A stretch of DNA of 64,000 nucleotides from an uncultured Prevotellaceae bacterium (GCA_902786665.1 CADADN010000003.1:1-64000), one strand, 5' to 3'; shown: positions 35,012 to 43,732, counted from the first letter of the stretch. The notes: generated from the letters alone by a model not told the origin. Numbers and translations are program-made.

Positions 35012-35056
35012 TTCGATCATTCAGATTACTCAGAACACTCCGATTCCTCAGAATCT
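35012..35056. repeat. 9-base periodic degenerate tandem repeat, tract 2
   Basis: Five units on the plus strand fit TCNGANNAC or nearly so: TTCGATCAT, TCAGATTAC, TCAGAACAC, TCCGATTCC and TCAGAATCT, starting at 35012, 35021, 35030, 35039 and 35048. The tract straddles the stop codon of cmk (35026-35028) and encodes its acidic Ser/Glu tail. It is the same pattern as tract 1 at 2590-2660. Confidence 0.7.
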
Positions 35057-35748
35057 TCGCAAGAGGCGGCAAGAAGATACTGCTCGTAAAGCCAATTGTT
35101 TTGCTCTGCGATGGTCATATCGCTGTTGTCCAACTCTATGGCATCGTCTGCTTTGCGTAGAGGGCTGATTTCACGATGGCTGTCTTGGTAGTCACGTTCC
35201 AATACGTTGCGGTATACCTCGTCATAGTCGGCTGGCTGACCCTTGCCCACTAACTCGTCATAACGACGACGGGCGCGAACTTCTGCGCTGGCTGTGACAA
35301 AAATTTTCAATTCCGCATCAGGAAACACAACCGTGCCGATGTCGCGGCCGTCCATGACAACACCTTTTTCCTTGCCCATGCGCTGCTGCTGGGCTACAAG
35401 GGCTTCGCGAACAAAGGGAATGGCCGAAACTTCACTCACTTTGTTGGACACTTCCATGCCACGTATCAAACCCTCTATGTTTTCACCGTTCAGATAAGTG
35501 TCTGGACGTCCTGTCTCTTCGTTGGGCATGAAATGGATGATGATGTCGGAAAGGTTCTTCTCAAGTTCCTTGATGTCAAGGCGACCTTCTGCATCGTATA
35601 AACCATGGGAGAGGGCATAATAAGTCACAGCACGATACATTGCACCTGTATCCACATAAACATACCCGATGCGTCGGGCCAAATCTTTGGCCATCGTGCT
35701 TTTGCCACATGATGAATGGCCGTCAATTGCTATTGTAATCTTTTTCAT
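35026..35748 (-). CDS. cmk: Cytidylate kinase
   Basis: A 240-residue cytoplasmic kinase that phosphorylates CMP and dCMP with ATP. The P loop is [17 protein letters not shown] (residues 8-24), followed by [11 protein letters not shown], and the conserved [20 protein letters not shown] (about residues 128-147). The last residues ([11 protein letters not shown]) are an unusual acidic tail encoded by the 9-base repeat tract. The start codon is three bases behind the porQ stop codon, so the two are cotranscribed, an arrangement I recall from P. gingivalis. Confidence 0.96.
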   Translation of the reverse strand: MKKITIAIDGHSSCGKSTMAKDLARRIGYVYVDTGAMYRAVTYYALSHGLYDAEGRLDIKELEKNLSDIIIHFMPNEETGRPDTYLNGENIEGLIRGMEVSNKVSEVSAIPFVREALVAQQQRMGKEKGVVMDGRDIGTVVFPDAELKIFVTASAEVRARRRYDELVGKGQPADYDEVYRNVLERDYQDSHREISPLRKADDAIELDNSDMTIAEQNNWLYEQYLLAASCEDSEESECSE

Positions 35749-35751
35749 ATC

Positions 35752-36696
35752 TTATAGGTTGAATGAGATGTTTGCAATGATGGAAGAGGAGGATACGTGG
35801 TATTTGCCATAAGACACACCCAGCTTGAAACGCTCCAACTGTATGCCGCCGCCGAAGGACAGACCGGCCCCATGGCTGCTGGAACTGTCGCCGTTGCTCA
35901 CCTTCATTTCGTTGGCACGACGGAAATTCATACCTGCACCTACCCATATCTGGTCGGACAACAATACGTCGAGACCTAATGCAAGGTGGTTGACAAACTT
36001 GTAATCCCAGTGGGTCAGGTCGAGAAGCGTTGCCGAGAAACGAAGGGGCGCGCTTGACAATTTCTTTGTCACACCGACCTGTAATTCAAAGGGAAGACGC
36101 TCGTATTCATCATCAAAGGCTTTCAATTGGCCGCCAAGACTCTTCGCTACGAGAGAGGCGGAGAGGTCATGGTTGGGGTCGTAATAGTTCAAACCTAAAT
36201 CAACGCACATCGCCATCGAGTTGTAGTCGCCTATGTAGCTCGTCAGCCATTTTGCACAGATGCCACCACTCAAATGGTCGGTGAGGTTGTAACTCAAGTA
36301 GGCGCCTATGGAAATGTCACGAGCACTGAACTCGCCTGTATGCACATTGTTCGCATCTCTCTCTTCCATCTTGCCATAGTCCATCAATTGGGCACTGGCT
36401 CCTACGGTGGCGCGGTCCTTCAAAACTTGGCAATAAGATGCACTCACCGACTGTACGCCCGACATGTAGTTCATATAGTTTAAGCCAAGAGTGCGGTCGC
36501 TCACAGAGGAGAGCAGGGCTGGATTGGAAAATGCGAGAGAGGCGTCGTCTTCTATCAGAGTGATGTTTTCACCACCTAAGGCTGCACCATGGGCACTCAC
36601 TGGCAAACGAAGGAATGAATATGCACTTTGGCTCTCCTGACCATATGACGAAAGGGTCAGAAGGGACAAACATAGCGCAAAAACACTTTTTTTCAT
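35752..36696 (-). CDS. porQ: Type IX secretion system protein PorQ
   Basis: A 314-residue exported protein fitting PorQ. PorQ helps PorZ at the outer face of the outer membrane in the attachment step of T9SS cargo. A signal peptide (MKKSVFALCLSLLTLSSYG) is followed by YSFLRLPVSAHGAALGGENI and LAFSNPALL, a conserved opening of this FadL/PorV-like beta-barrel family, and by many beta-barrel-like segments. The start at 36696 is chosen because it begins the signal peptide; upstream extension to 36738 would cross the promoter region. It is upstream of cmk by three bases. The presence of this gene suggests the organism has a working T9SS. Confidence 0.88.
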   Translation of the reverse strand: MKKSVFALCLSLLTLSSYGQESQSAYSFLRLPVSAHGAALGGENITLIEDDASLAFSNPALLSSVSDRTLGLNYMNYMSGVQSVSASYCQVLKDRATVGASAQLMDYGKMEERDANNVHTGEFSARDISIGAYLSYNLTDHLSGGICAKWLTSYIGDYNSMAMCVDLGLNYYDPNHDLSASLVAKSLGGQLKAFDDEYERLPFELQVGVTKKLSSAPLRFSATLLDLTHWDYKFVNHLALGLDVLLSDQIWVGAGMNFRRANEMKVSNGDSSSSHGAGLSFGGGIQLERFKLGVSYGKYHVSSSSIIANISFNL

Positions 36697-36717
36697 CCTT
36701 TTTTGCTTTTTTGACGG

Positions 36718-36725
36718 CAAAGATA
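36718..36725 (-). promoter_or_regulatory. Putative -7 box for porQ-cmk
   Basis: On the minus strand TATCTTTG fits TAnnTTTG and lies 21 bases upstream of the porQ start codon at 36696. It supports this start over a more upstream one. No TTTG box is found at the ideal distance. Confidence 0.5.
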
Positions 36726-36748
36726 CACCTTTTTTCAAATATCTGAGT

Positions 36749-36756
36749 TATTTTTG
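36749..36756 (+). promoter_or_regulatory. Putative -7 box for the tonB-like operon
   Basis: TATTTTTG fits TAnnTTTG, with a T-rich stretch about 20 bases upstream. It would give a leader of about 95 bases to the ATG at 36857. It faces away from the porQ promoter. Confidence 0.4.
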
Positions 36757-36856
36757 TAACTTGAAATCATCCTTGACGATGCTTTGACGTATTTATAACG
36801 CTGATTTTATCTGATTATTGGGTGAGAAGACGACTTTTAATTGAATATAACTGCTG

Positions 36857-37561
36857 ATGATAGAGGTAAAGAAAAGCCAAGCGGCAGACCTGGAACGAAA
36901 AAGACCGATCAGACTCTTCATGGGGATGGCTATTGCCATCGTCTTGTTTGTCGTGGCCATGGAATACTCCTCCAATGGAAATGACTATCTCTTCGATTCC
37001 GATTTCTTGGATGAGATAGCTGAAGACATGGAGTTCATCCCACCTTTGCAGCAAGTACAGCAGGTTAAAGAAGAAGAGGTGAAGACAAGCGACCAACTCG
37101 AGGTGGTCGAAGAGGTATACGAAAACGAAAAGTTGGAAGAGAAGGAGGAAGAGGCAAAACCAGAACTCCTGGAAGAGGAGGAGGTGCCCGACGATATCTT
37201 GGACGATATGACTGAGTCTGTGCTCATTGAAGAGGTAAAAGATGATGTCAAAGAACTTAGGGATCTTGACGACTTCCCCATTTTCCCGGAAGATCTCCAA
37301 CAATGGTTGTACAAAAACATACATTATCCCGAATCTGCCAAAAATGACAAGGTGGAAGGAAAAGTTCTTGTCTCTTTCATCATCAATGCCGATGGCTCGG
37401 TGTCCGATGCAAAAATAGTCAAGCCAGTGGACAGCAGGCTCGACAACGAAGTACTCAGGGTCATTGGGATGATGCCGAAATGGCAACCTGGACAAATCAA
37501 GGGGATACCTTGCAGGACAATGGCTCGCCTTCCCGTAAAATTCATATTAGCTAAAAAGTAA
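36857..37561 (+). CDS. TonB-family energy transducer with a glutamate-rich linker
   Basis: A 234-residue protein. One membrane segment lies near residues 20-38 (LFMGMAIAIVLFVVAMEY) after a charged cytoplasmic start. The linker (about residues 50-145) is dominated by Glu, Asp and Val and contains almost no Lys-Pro/Glu-Pro repeats, unlike the classic TonB linker. The C-terminal TonB domain (about 150-234) has NIHYPESAKNDKVEGKVLVS, then the region around VIGMMPKWQPGQIKGIP and LPVKFIL. It would couple the proton gradient to outer-membrane receptors. No exbB/exbD genes are adjacent. It heads a run of five closely spaced plus-strand genes. Confidence 0.85.
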   Translation: MIEVKKSQAADLERKRPIRLFMGMAIAIVLFVVAMEYSSNGNDYLFDSDFLDEIAEDMEFIPPLQQVQQVKEEEVKTSDQLEVVEEVYENEKLEEKEEEAKPELLEEEEVPDDILDDMTESVLIEEVKDDVKELRDLDDFPIFPEDLQQWLYKNIHYPESAKNDKVEGKVLVSFIINADGSVSDAKIVKPVDSRLDNEVLRVIGMMPKWQPGQIKGIPCRTMARLPVKFILAKK

Positions 37562-37593
37562 ATTCATTCACCCCTAATAAATAACATTTCACC

Positions 37594-38568
37594 ATGTACA
37601 ATTCAAACGAAATCTTGCAACTCATCAATGACTATCTGGAAAACATACGTTTTGACAGAAAGCCGCAGAGTCTTTATGAACCCATAAAATATGTCCTCGA
37701 TATCGGAGGGAAAAGAATCAGACCCACGCTCATGATGCTCGCATACAACCTTTTCAAGGATGACCCGGAGAGCATCTTGTCGTCTGCATGCGCTCTTGAG
37801 ACATATCACAATTACACACTGTTGCACGACGACCTCATGGACCATGCTGACCTCAGACGCGGACATATGACTGTGCACAAAAGATGGGATGCCAATACGG
37901 CTATCCTTTCGGGCGACACCATGCTTGTACTCGCCTACGATATGATGGCACGTTGCAGGCCAGACAAATTGAAGGAAATCATCTCTCTTTTCACTGAAAC
38001 GGCCCTTGAAATAGGAGAGGGACAACAATATGACATGGACTTTGAAAACAGAAACGATGTCAGTGAGGATGAATACATTGAAATGATAAGGCTGAAGACA
38101 AGTGTATTGCTCGCTTGTGCCAATAAAATGGGAGCTATTCTCGCTGATGCTGATCAGAAGGATGCCGACTGCCTTTACAAGTTTGGCGAGAAGATTGGAT
38201 TGGCCTTCCAACTACAAGACGACTTCCTCGACGTGTATGGTGACACCAAGGTGTTCGGAAAAACCATCGGAGGAGACATCGTCTCAAACAAGAAGACATA
38301 CATGCTTATCAACGCACTTGCATTGGCCGATGAAAAGCAAAAAGACACTCTCTTGAAATGGATGGACATGGCCAACCCTGACCCACAAGAGAAAATAGCT
38401 GCTGTGACTGAGATTTATAATGAAATAGGTGTCAACAGACTCGCCATCGAAAAAATCAAGTACTTCTTCAACGAAGGCTTGAAATACCTGGACAACGTTA
38501 GTGTGGAAAATGAAAGGAAACGGGAAATGCTGGCTTATACCAGGGAAATGATGAAAAGGGAGTATTGA
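37594..38568 (+). CDS. Polyprenyl synthetase (trans-isoprenyl diphosphate synthase)
   Basis: A 324-residue member of the farnesyl/geranylgeranyl-type prenyltransferases. The first aspartate-rich motif is in LLHDDLMDHADLRRG (about residues 76-90), the second in FQLQDDFLDVYGD (about 205-217), with GGKRIRP near residue 43. It condenses IPP with an allylic diphosphate in the cytoplasm. The chain length (C15, C20 or longer) cannot be fixed by eye. It uses the IPP and DMAPP that ispH helps produce. The next gene starts two bases after its stop codon. Confidence 0.92.
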   Translation: MYNSNEILQLINDYLENIRFDRKPQSLYEPIKYVLDIGGKRIRPTLMMLAYNLFKDDPESILSSACALETYHNYTLLHDDLMDHADLRRGHMTVHKRWDANTAILSGDTMLVLAYDMMARCRPDKLKEIISLFTETALEIGEGQQYDMDFENRNDVSEDEYIEMIRLKTSVLLACANKMGAILADADQKDADCLYKFGEKIGLAFQLQDDFLDVYGDTKVFGKTIGGDIVSNKKTYMLINALALADEKQKDTLLKWMDMANPDPQEKIAAVTEIYNEIGVNRLAIEKIKYFFNEGLKYLDNVSVENERKREMLAYTREMMKREY

Positions 38569-38569
38569 C

Positions 38570-39268
38570 ATGCCATACCGGCGCCTGCCTAAAACCGATG
38601 CAGCCAGACTGAAGGCTCTTGAAACACTCACGGAAAACAACGATGTTTATACCGTGGGGGGAAGGTTCATTGACCGACAACTGCTTGCAAAGGCGCAAAA
38701 ACTATACGCGAAACTCAGTGATGCTTGTGGACAGCACACCACATCCATGAGGACGCAAGTGAGGTATTCCAAGAGAATGGCTGACTTACAGCATAATGCT
38801 ATGACCTTCATCAGCCATTTCTTACAGGTCCTTTTCCTTGCTGTGGAGAGAGGGGAGGTAAAACCTGAAGAGGTGGAGCTTTATGGTATTAACCCTGATG
38901 AAAGGGTGGTGCCTTATCTGAAAACACCCGAGACCATAATCCTTTGGGGGCCTAAGGTGATACAAGGTGAGAGAAACCGCATCAAAAGAGGGGGGAAGCC
39001 CATTCTCTCGCCTCCAATCGGTGCCGTGGCAACTCATTTCGACGTGTTCAAGGCCAAATATATGGCTCAAAAACAGTACCAAACGAAAACCATGGAGGCT
39101 TTGGCTGATATCGATGCCATCAGACCTCAGGTGGATGAAGTCATTCTCCAATTATGGAACCAAATAGAGAAACATTTTGAAAACGAGCCTCCTGAAAAGA
39201 AATACGCGCTTTGCAGGAATTACGGAGTGGTCTATTACTACAGGAGGCATGAAAAGCATCTGGAATGA
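38570..39268 (+). CDS. Conserved-looking protein of unknown function
   Basis: A 232-residue soluble protein without signal peptide or membrane segment. It is mostly helical (LKALETLTENND, ADLQHNAMTFISHFLQVLFL), with a middle stretch LKTPETIILWGPKVIQGERN and a basic end. I cannot assign a family. The tight packing (two bases behind the prenyl synthase gene and an ATGA overlap with the TatD-like gene) shows it belongs to the same transcript, which suggests but does not prove a housekeeping role. Confidence 0.7.
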   Translation: MPYRRLPKTDAARLKALETLTENNDVYTVGGRFIDRQLLAKAQKLYAKLSDACGQHTTSMRTQVRYSKRMADLQHNAMTFISHFLQVLFLAVERGEVKPEEVELYGINPDERVVPYLKTPETIILWGPKVIQGERNRIKRGGKPILSPPIGAVATHFDVFKAKYMAQKQYQTKTMEALADIDAIRPQVDEVILQLWNQIEKHFENEPPEKKYALCRNYGVVYYYRRHEKHLE

Positions 39269-40059
39269 GACAATTCATTGATACTCATGCGCATCTCGAC
39301 GGAACGGAATTCGAAGAGGATAGGGACTTGGTGGTGATGAGGGCAAAAGAAGCTGGAGCGGCTGCCATTTTCATTCCTGCCATCAATTTGGAAAACCTTG
39401 ACAAGGTGGAGAAGGTCTGCCACGATTATCAAGGATTTGCTTTTCCTATGGCGGGATTGCATCCTGAAGATGTAAAGGCGGACTACAAGGATGTATTGCA
39501 ACGTATCAGGAAAAGACTGCCGGGAGATTTCATAGCCATAGGAGAAATAGGACTCGACTTCTATTGGAGTAGGGAATACGAGAAAGAGCAATTGGAGGCT
39601 TTCGAAGAACAGGTGAAATGGGCGTGCGAATTGGAGTTGCCTTTGATGATTCATAGCAGAAAGGCGCAAAACCAATTGGTCAACATTCTGAAAAAATACA
39701 AGGATGGATTGAAGGGGGGGGTGTTCCACTGCTTTACTGGCAACTTGCAGGAAGCAAGGCAGTTGCTGGAGTTTGAGAATTTCTGCCTCGGGATAGGTGG
39801 GGTTCTCACGTTCAAAAAAAGCCACTTGCCTGAGGTGGTCGCACAACTTCCTCTCGAACGCATCGTCCTGGAGACCGATGCCCCTTATATGGCACCGGTT
39901 CCCATGAGAGGGAAGAGAAACGAGAGCGCATTTGTCTCTTGCATCATCCAACGTATGGCTGAATGTCTTGGCCTTGAGAGCGAAAAGGTGGAGGAGGTGA
40001 CGACTAGGAATGCCTTGCGCACTTTCCCGAAAGTGTGCCTTCCACATTTGGACAAGTAG
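39265..40059 (+). CDS. TatD-family metal-dependent deoxyribonuclease
   Basis: A 264-residue TIM-barrel hydrolase. Metal ligands are in DTHAHLDG (His8, His10), GEIGLDFYW (Glu near 93), MIHSRKA (His), GVFHCFTG (His) and VLETDAPYM (Asp). TatD enzymes degrade single-stranded DNA in repair and cell-death processes, in the cytoplasm. The best label is TatD family; which paralogue it is (TatD, YcfH or YjjV type) cannot be told from the sequence alone. It overlaps the unknown gene upstream by four bases. Confidence 0.92.
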   Translation: MRQFIDTHAHLDGTEFEEDRDLVVMRAKEAGAAAIFIPAINLENLDKVEKVCHDYQGFAFPMAGLHPEDVKADYKDVLQRIRKRLPGDFIAIGEIGLDFYWSREYEKEQLEAFEEQVKWACELELPLMIHSRKAQNQLVNILKKYKDGLKGGVFHCFTGNLQEARQLLEFENFCLGIGGVLTFKKSHLPEVVAQLPLERIVLETDAPYMAPVPMRGKRNESAFVSCIIQRMAECLGLESEKVEEVTTRNALRTFPKVCLPHLDK

Positions 40060-40075
40060 ACACCCGTCACGGAGG

Positions 40076-41329
40076 ATGATGCGTAAACTGATTTCTTTTT
40101 GCTTCCTTCTTCTCAACATTTGCGTGGCTAATGCCGACGACAAGGATTCGTTGCAGAGATGGGGGGTGTCGGCGGGATTGAATCCTGGCCGGGTACTCTG
40201 TTTTGGCAAATACCAGAAGAAATGGCAGAAAGGAAAGGACAACTTCTCTCTTGACATAGGGGCTAACTATCACCCATTGCCGGCGGACAGCAATGCTTTT
40301 GACGCCGACTATGGATTCCCTACCGTCGGTGCACACTTGAAAATGAGCTTCAACCATGGGGTCACCATGCATAGGGATAAAGACCCTGACTGGGGGTATG
40401 CTGAAGAGGTGGATTACAACTCTCATATGGGCAATTCCGTTGCTTTGTTCGGCACTTTCGAGAGGCCGCTCTTCCGTAACAAGCACTTTGAGGCGGAGAT
40501 GGACATTTCCATGGGACTGGCATACTCCAATACCATTTACAACAAGGAGAACAACATCGACAACGAACTCATAGGCTCGCATCTGCTCATCTATTTCGGG
40601 ATGGGGGCGCATGCCACTTGGATGTTCACACCGAAAATCGGACTCAAGGCCGGTGTCGATTATTGGCATGTAAGCACGGGGGCGTTGGACAGACCCAACA
40701 AAGGAGCCAATATCATTGGACCGTCTCTAGCCTTGGTGTATGTACCATCATATCAGCAGAGGGTATGGGGAAAGGGATATAGGTTCAATCCTCCTTTTGA
40801 AAAGAAACTTTACCTTGACATGACTGTCGGAGTGGGGGCGAAAACGCTCTATGAGGAATTCGAAGTCACACAGTTCCAGACCCCTAAGGGAGAGAAGGAT
40901 TATCGTACAGAAGATTTCAAACTATACATGGCTTATTCCACGCAGACGGATTTGATGTACCGTTATGCGCGAAGATGGGCATCGGGGGTGGGACTCGACC
41001 TCTTCTATGGCACTTATACCTCAAGGGTCGCAGAAATAGAGGAACATCGTGGGGTGAGTGCTAAGCATCATCCGTGGTCGGTGGGATTGGCTGTCAAGCA
41101 TCAGGCGTTCTATAGGCAATGGTCGTTGGCCATGGCGGTGGGCTGGTACCTGCATCGCGAAATGGGGGAAAACGCAGCTCACATAGAAGAAAAATATTAT
41201 GAACGCATCGGACTTAGATACACATTCCCCGGCGCTCTGCCTTTCTCCATAGGTGCCTCCGTGAAAGCACATTCCACCATTGCCGATTTCACAGAGGTGA
41301 ATATCACCTTCCCCATACGCATCAAATAG
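40076..41329 (+). CDS. Outer membrane protein with PagL-like (acyloxyacyl hydrolase) domain
   Basis: A 417-residue exported protein. Start: two ATG codons at 40076 and 40079; the second has a GGAGG a few bases upstream, a rare Shine-Dalgarno in this window. A signal peptide covers about residues 1-20. The stretch DYWHVSTGALDRPNKGANI (about 195-213), with His198 and Ser200, closely resembles the active-site segment of PagL-type lipid A 3-O-deacylases. PagL is only about 170 residues, so the extra C-terminal half (KKLYLDMTVGVGAK onward) forms additional beta-barrel strands. It may deacylate lipid A or be an inactive barrel. It is 16 bases behind the TatD gene. Confidence 0.75.
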   Translation: MMRKLISFCFLLLNICVANADDKDSLQRWGVSAGLNPGRVLCFGKYQKKWQKGKDNFSLDIGANYHPLPADSNAFDADYGFPTVGAHLKMSFNHGVTMHRDKDPDWGYAEEVDYNSHMGNSVALFGTFERPLFRNKHFEAEMDISMGLAYSNTIYNKENNIDNELIGSHLLIYFGMGAHATWMFTPKIGLKAGVDYWHVSTGALDRPNKGANIIGPSLALVYVPSYQQRVWGKGYRFNPPFEKKLYLDMTVGVGAKTLYEEFEVTQFQTPKGEKDYRTEDFKLYMAYSTQTDLMYRYARRWASGVGLDLFYGTYTSRVAEIEEHRGVSAKHHPWSVGLAVKHQAFYRQWSLAMAVGWYLHREMGENAAHIEEKYYERIGLRYTFPGALPFSIGASVKAHSTIADFTEVNITFPIRIK

Positions 41330-41337
41330 GTGATGAC

Positions 41338-41389
41338 GCCAAGATAATTCAGGCGTAACCAATGCCAAGGAGGTTCAGGCGCAACAAAT
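41338..41389 (+). repeat. Degenerate 26-base tandem duplication
   Basis: Two adjacent copies, 41338-41363 and 41364-41389, match at 20 of 26 positions (shared GCCAAG, TTCAGGCG, AAC and AAT). They fill the 68-base gap between the PagL-like gene and the convergent RelA-type gene. Confidence 0.65.
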
Positions 41390-41397
41390 TGTCTCTT

Positions 41398-43605
41398 TCA
41401 GATTCGCTCCACCTGTTTCACTCCTTTTACGGTGCGGATTTTCTTGATGAGTGTCTCCAATTTCGATGTGTCGTCGAGTTGTACGACAAGGATACCTCCG
41501 AAGAGGCCGTCGTGGCTTTCTATGTTGATGGAACGCATGACAATCTTCTCCTCTTTGGAGATGATGCTGGTGATGTTGTTCACGATGCCGATGTCGTCAT
41601 TGCCAACAACACGCAACGTGATGGAATACTGAGAACTTCCTTTCCCGCTCCATTTTGCCCTCACAAGCCTGTAGCCGAAGCGACGTCGTAGCTCAGGGGC
41701 GTTGGGGCAGTCATGACGGTGGATCTTGATGCCTCCATTCACCGTTACGAAACCAAAAATCTTGTCTCCATAGATCGGATTGCAGCATTTGGCCAATTGG
41801 AAATCGATGCCTTTCAAGTTGCGGTCTATCAATAGAACGTCATCGTTTTGACGGGTGAAGGCTTCTTCCGGGCTGGCATAGTTGAATTCTTCAGCACTTC
41901 GCACTGGGCCCTGTGGCGCATTGCCTTGCTCTATCTGGCGTAGCTCCACATATTTTTCTATCACCATGTTGGCGTCGAGTTTCTCTTCGGCCAACTGCTT
42001 GTAGAAATCGTGCGTCTCCTTGAAACCAAGTTTCTTGATAAGGTGCGACATGGTACCCTCGTCCATCTCGACTTTGCGGTTCTTGAAACGCCGCTCCAGC
42101 ATTTCCTTGGCATACAGACCGTCTTTCACCTGCGTCTCCTTCAACGCCAAACGGATTTTCGACTTAGCTCGCGAGGTCTTCACCACCGTCAGCCAGTCCA
42201 CCTTGGGCTTTTGGTTGCCCGACGTGAGGATTTCTACGGTGTCGCCGCTTCGTAACGGTTCACGAACGGGCACTATCTTGTTGTTGATGCGCCCGCCAAC
42301 GCAGCGGTTGCCCACGTTGGAATGGATGTGGTAGGCGAAATCGAGCACCGTGGCTCCCTTCGGGAATTTCAGCAGGTCGCCCTTGGGGGTGAACACGAAA
42401 ACCTCGTCTTCATAGAGATCCATCTTGAATTGGTCCATCATCTGGAGGTCGTCGTTGCTCTCTAGCGCGGCACGGATGTTGTTCAGCCATTCGTCAATGC
42501 CGGATTCTCCCTTGATGCCCTTGTATCGCCAATGGGCGGCAAGACCGCGTTCTGCCACTTCGTCCATCCGCTCTGTCCTGATCTGTACCTCAACCCATTT
42601 GCTCTCAGGACCTAAGACCGTGATGTGAAGGCTTTCGTAGCCGTTGGACTTCGGGACGGAAAGCCAGTCACGCATGCGCTTCGGATTGGGTTGGTACATG
42701 TCGGTGATGATGGAATAGGTCTGCCAGCATTGCATCTTCTCCTTGTCGGCAGGGGCGTCGATGATGATGCGGATGGCAAACAGGTCGTAAATGCCTTCAA
42801 AGCCACATTTCTGCTTCTTCATCTTCTGCCAGATGCTGTGAATGCTCTTCGTGCGACCTTTCATATGGAAGTGAAGGCCGGCGGAACGCAATTTCTCCTC
42901 GATGGGGCCGATGAAACGCTCGATATAGGCATCGCGGGCGCGCTTGGTGGCGTTCAACTTCTCCTTGATCATGTAATAGGCGTCGGTCTCGAGGTATTTC
43001 AGACTCAAGTCTTCCAATTCGCTCTTCAGCTTGTAGAGACCAAGCTTGTGTGCCAAGGGGGCATAAAGATAGGAGGCCTCTTCCGAGACACGACGCTTTT
43101 CCTCTTCCTTGTCTGTATCCCTGATTTGTCGCATAAGGTTAACACGGTCGGCTATCATGATGAGGATGACGCGCATGTCTTCAGCGAAGGAGATGAGAAG
43201 GTTGCGGAAATTCTCACTCTCAACTGTGGGGCTTTTCTTGTATAATGTCTTGACACGCTCCAATCCATGCAGGATTTGGGCTACACCTGTGCCGAATAGG
43301 GCGACGATGTCTTCGTTGCTGTGATGCTCGTTGATTTGGCACGAATATAGAATGATGGATACCAATCCGTCCCTTTTCAAACCAATCTCCTCCATGGCGA
43401 TTTCGGCGGTTTGCAAACCGAAGAGCAAGGGATTGAGTCCGAACACGTCGCGTTGGATGAAATGGTTGTCCAAAGCGTGTTTCAGCAACATGTGCATCTT
43501 TTCCACGTCACCGTCATGGAGTAACGGCACCATCCGCTCTTTGAGAAGAGCCATTTGTTCACGAGCGGATTGTTTTTCTTGTTTTGTGAATTCCAATTTT
43601 TCCAT
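41398..43605 (-). CDS. RelA/SpoT-family (p)ppGpp synthetase with a degenerate hydrolase domain
   Basis: A 735-residue protein. Start at 43605 (MEKLEFTKQ) is preferred: the longer reading to 43680 would begin next to the likely promoter. Domains: a HD-like region (about 1-180), in which the catalytic HDxxED sequence is replaced by YSCQINE, so hydrolysis is unlikely; the synthetase (about 215-360) with GRTKSIHSIWQKM, YDLFAIRIII, PKSNGYESLH and EVQIRT; a TGS domain (DEVFVFTPKGDLLKFPKGA); a zinc-finger-like CC region (LAKCCNP); and a C-terminal ACT domain. It makes (p)ppGpp in the stringent response. A separate bifunctional SpoT-like enzyme would be needed to degrade it. Confidence 0.92.
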   Translation of the reverse strand: MEKLEFTKQEKQSAREQMALLKERMVPLLHDGDVEKMHMLLKHALDNHFIQRDVFGLNPLLFGLQTAEIAMEEIGLKRDGLVSIILYSCQINEHHSNEDIVALFGTGVAQILHGLERVKTLYKKSPTVESENFRNLLISFAEDMRVILIMIADRVNLMRQIRDTDKEEEKRRVSEEASYLYAPLAHKLGLYKLKSELEDLSLKYLETDAYYMIKEKLNATKRARDAYIERFIGPIEEKLRSAGLHFHMKGRTKSIHSIWQKMKKQKCGFEGIYDLFAIRIIIDAPADKEKMQCWQTYSIITDMYQPNPKRMRDWLSVPKSNGYESLHITVLGPESKWVEVQIRTERMDEVAERGLAAHWRYKGIKGESGIDEWLNNIRAALESNDDLQMMDQFKMDLYEDEVFVFTPKGDLLKFPKGATVLDFAYHIHSNVGNRCVGGRINNKIVPVREPLRSGDTVEILTSGNQKPKVDWLTVVKTSRAKSKIRLALKETQVKDGLYAKEMLERRFKNRKVEMDEGTMSHLIKKLGFKETHDFYKQLAEEKLDANMVIEKYVELRQIEQGNAPQGPVRSAEEFNYASPEEAFTRQNDDVLLIDRNLKGIDFQLAKCCNPIYGDKIFGFVTVNGGIKIHRHDCPNAPELRRRFGYRLVRAKWSGKGSSQYSITLRVVGNDDIGIVNNITSIISKEEKIVMRSINIESHDGLFGGILVVQLDDTSKLETLIKKIRTVKGVKQVERI

Positions 43606-43682
43606 TTCCAATTTTGTTGCATAAGTTGTCGCTACACCCTTGCATGGGGATGTTGAGGGGGTGAAAACGCACAATTTCACGA

Positions 43683-43690
43683 CAAAGATA
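43683..43690 (-). promoter_or_regulatory. Putative -7 box for the RelA-type gene
   Basis: On the minus strand TATCTTTG fits TAnnTTTG. A transcript from here starts near 43676, below the alternative start codon at 43680, which supports the start at 43605. The leader would be about 70 bases. Confidence 0.5.
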
Positions 43691-43732
43691 CAAATTTTCC
43701 CTCAATAATTCTTTCAATTAAGAAAAAGTAAG

